Shown here: piece after piece, positions 6,287 to 6,760 of the stretch | How positions within the stretch are numbered: the stretch's first letter is position 1 | How the letters are laid out: each line of letters opens with the position of its first letter | DNA from: Anaerolineales bacterium | Lineage (GTDB): Bacteria > Chloroflexota > Anaerolineae > Anaerolineales > Villigracilaceae | Length of the DNA: 6,760 bases | Reading direction: 5' to 3' | Assembly: GCA_025056515.1 (NCBI GenBank) | Contig: JANWWB010000169.1 | Location: 1 to 6,760, forward strand | The notes under the pieces: model-generated | Told to the model about the DNA's origin: nothing | Databases searched by the model: none | The model's input: the letters and a program-made list of their open reading frames with translations, nothing else | Made by a program: the position numbers and the translations under genes

Positions 6287-6760
6287 TCAGAAGAGACTCA
6301 GTTGTTTCGGCTGCTCTTTCGGTTTAGGTTGGGAGTCTGTCGTCGGAGAGGTAGGCGTTGCCTGTTGCAAGGCAGCACGCGCCTGCTCGAGCAACTTAGG
6401 TAACGCTGCAAAATCGCGAAGAATAGCCGGTTTGAGCGAGACCTGATGAAGCGCCGCCGCCGGATGAAACATGGCTATCACAAAGCGCCCGCCGACACGG
6501 CGCATTTGGCCATGCACAGCGCTGATTTTTGCACCAGGCATAAATTTAGCCATCGAATACCGCCCTAAGGTGATGATAATTTTTGGATTGATGGTTGCAA
6601 TTTGGCGTTCCAGATACTCATCGCACGCTGCTAATTCCTCAGGGAGAGGGTCTCGGTTGCCCGGTGGACGACATTTCACCACATTCCCAATCCAAACATC
6701 CGAACGCTTTAAACCTGCCTGAGCAAGTAATTCATCCAAAAATTGACCGGCTGCGCCAAC
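6287..6760 (-). CDS. Family 4 (Fe-S) uracil-DNA glycosylase, N-terminus outside the window
   Basis: The frame is open to the window edge: 157 residues are visible and about 50 N-terminal ones are missing. The apparent start at 6739 is an internal TTG, since the codons upstream encode VGAAGQF, part of the conserved GxxGxxLDELL segment. The enzyme removes uracil from DNA to begin base-excision repair. Visible family marks: IGNVVKCRPPGNRDPLPEE, which carries the third cluster cysteine; the fourth cysteine in ELAACDEYL; PKIIITLGRYSMAKF; and FHPAAAL, the His-containing active-site motif. The first two cysteines and the GExPG active-site motif lie outside the window. The C-terminus is a flexible Pro/Thr/Lys-rich tail ending in KQLSLF. 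The gene is followed after 1 base by holB. Confidence 0.9.
   Translation of the reverse strand, partial: VGAAGQFLDELLAQAGLKRSDVWIGNVVKCRPPGNRDPLPEELAACDEYLERQIATINPKIIITLGRYSMAKFMPGAKISAVHGQMRRVGGRFVIAMFHPAAALHQVSLKPAILRDFAALPKLLEQARAALQQATPTSPTTDSQPKPKEQPKQLSLF
6290..6304 (-). other. C-terminal QLSLF, beta-clamp-binding-like motif
   Basis: The last five residues of the uracil-DNA glycosylase are QLSLF, preceded by a low-complexity tail rich in Pro, Lys, Gln and Thr. This fits the known bacterial beta-clamp pentapeptide consensus QL(S/D)LF exactly. An exposed C-terminal position after a disordered tail is where such motifs commonly work. Binding itself is inferred. Confidence 0.6.

Overview
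The window is 6760 bases of roughly 55% GC and densely coded. It looks bacterial, and Chloroflexota of the Anaerolineae type is my best guess. The hints are a lipoprotein L,D-transpeptidase with a long Ser/Thr/Pro linker rich in TPTPT units, a family 4 uracil-DNA glycosylase next to holB, and a palindromic intergenic element with TGAA-capped hairpins. This placement is inference; there is no rRNA or other marker gene in the window.

The left two thirds (1-4237, + strand) is the end of a cell-surface polysaccharide cluster. It holds the 3' part of a GT39/PMT-like membrane glycosyltransferase (1-1100), a 208-base gap with a two-hairpin palindromic element (1131-1200), a GT2 glycosyltransferase (1309-2094), a short Wzz-like chain-length protein (2097-2726) and an O-antigen ligase/polymerase-like membrane protein (2723-4237). 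The last three genes are spaced by 2 bases and then overlap, so they are very probably one transcript. Together they would add sugars to a lipid-linked glycan, set its length, and polymerise it or transfer it outside the membrane.

The right third (4234-6760) is on the minus strand and runs toward the polysaccharide genes. Read in its own direction it holds a family 4 uracil-DNA glycosylase cut by the window edge (6760-6287), DNA polymerase III delta' subunit holB (6285-5287) and a YkuD-type L,D-transpeptidase lipoprotein (5283-4234). The gaps are 1 and 3 bases, which indicates an operon mixing DNA repair, replication and cell-wall work. The two gene sets converge so tightly that both final stop codons share one TTAA palindrome at 4234-4237.

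Most of this is recognisable biology. The points most worth a second look are the palindromic element, a beta-clamp-binding-like motif (QLSLF) ending the uracil-DNA glycosylase, the unusually small Wzz-like protein, the loss of the nucleotide-binding motifs in HolB, and the stop-to-stop overlap. I found no CRISPR array, tRNA, rRNA, insertion sequence or clearly new multi-gene system.
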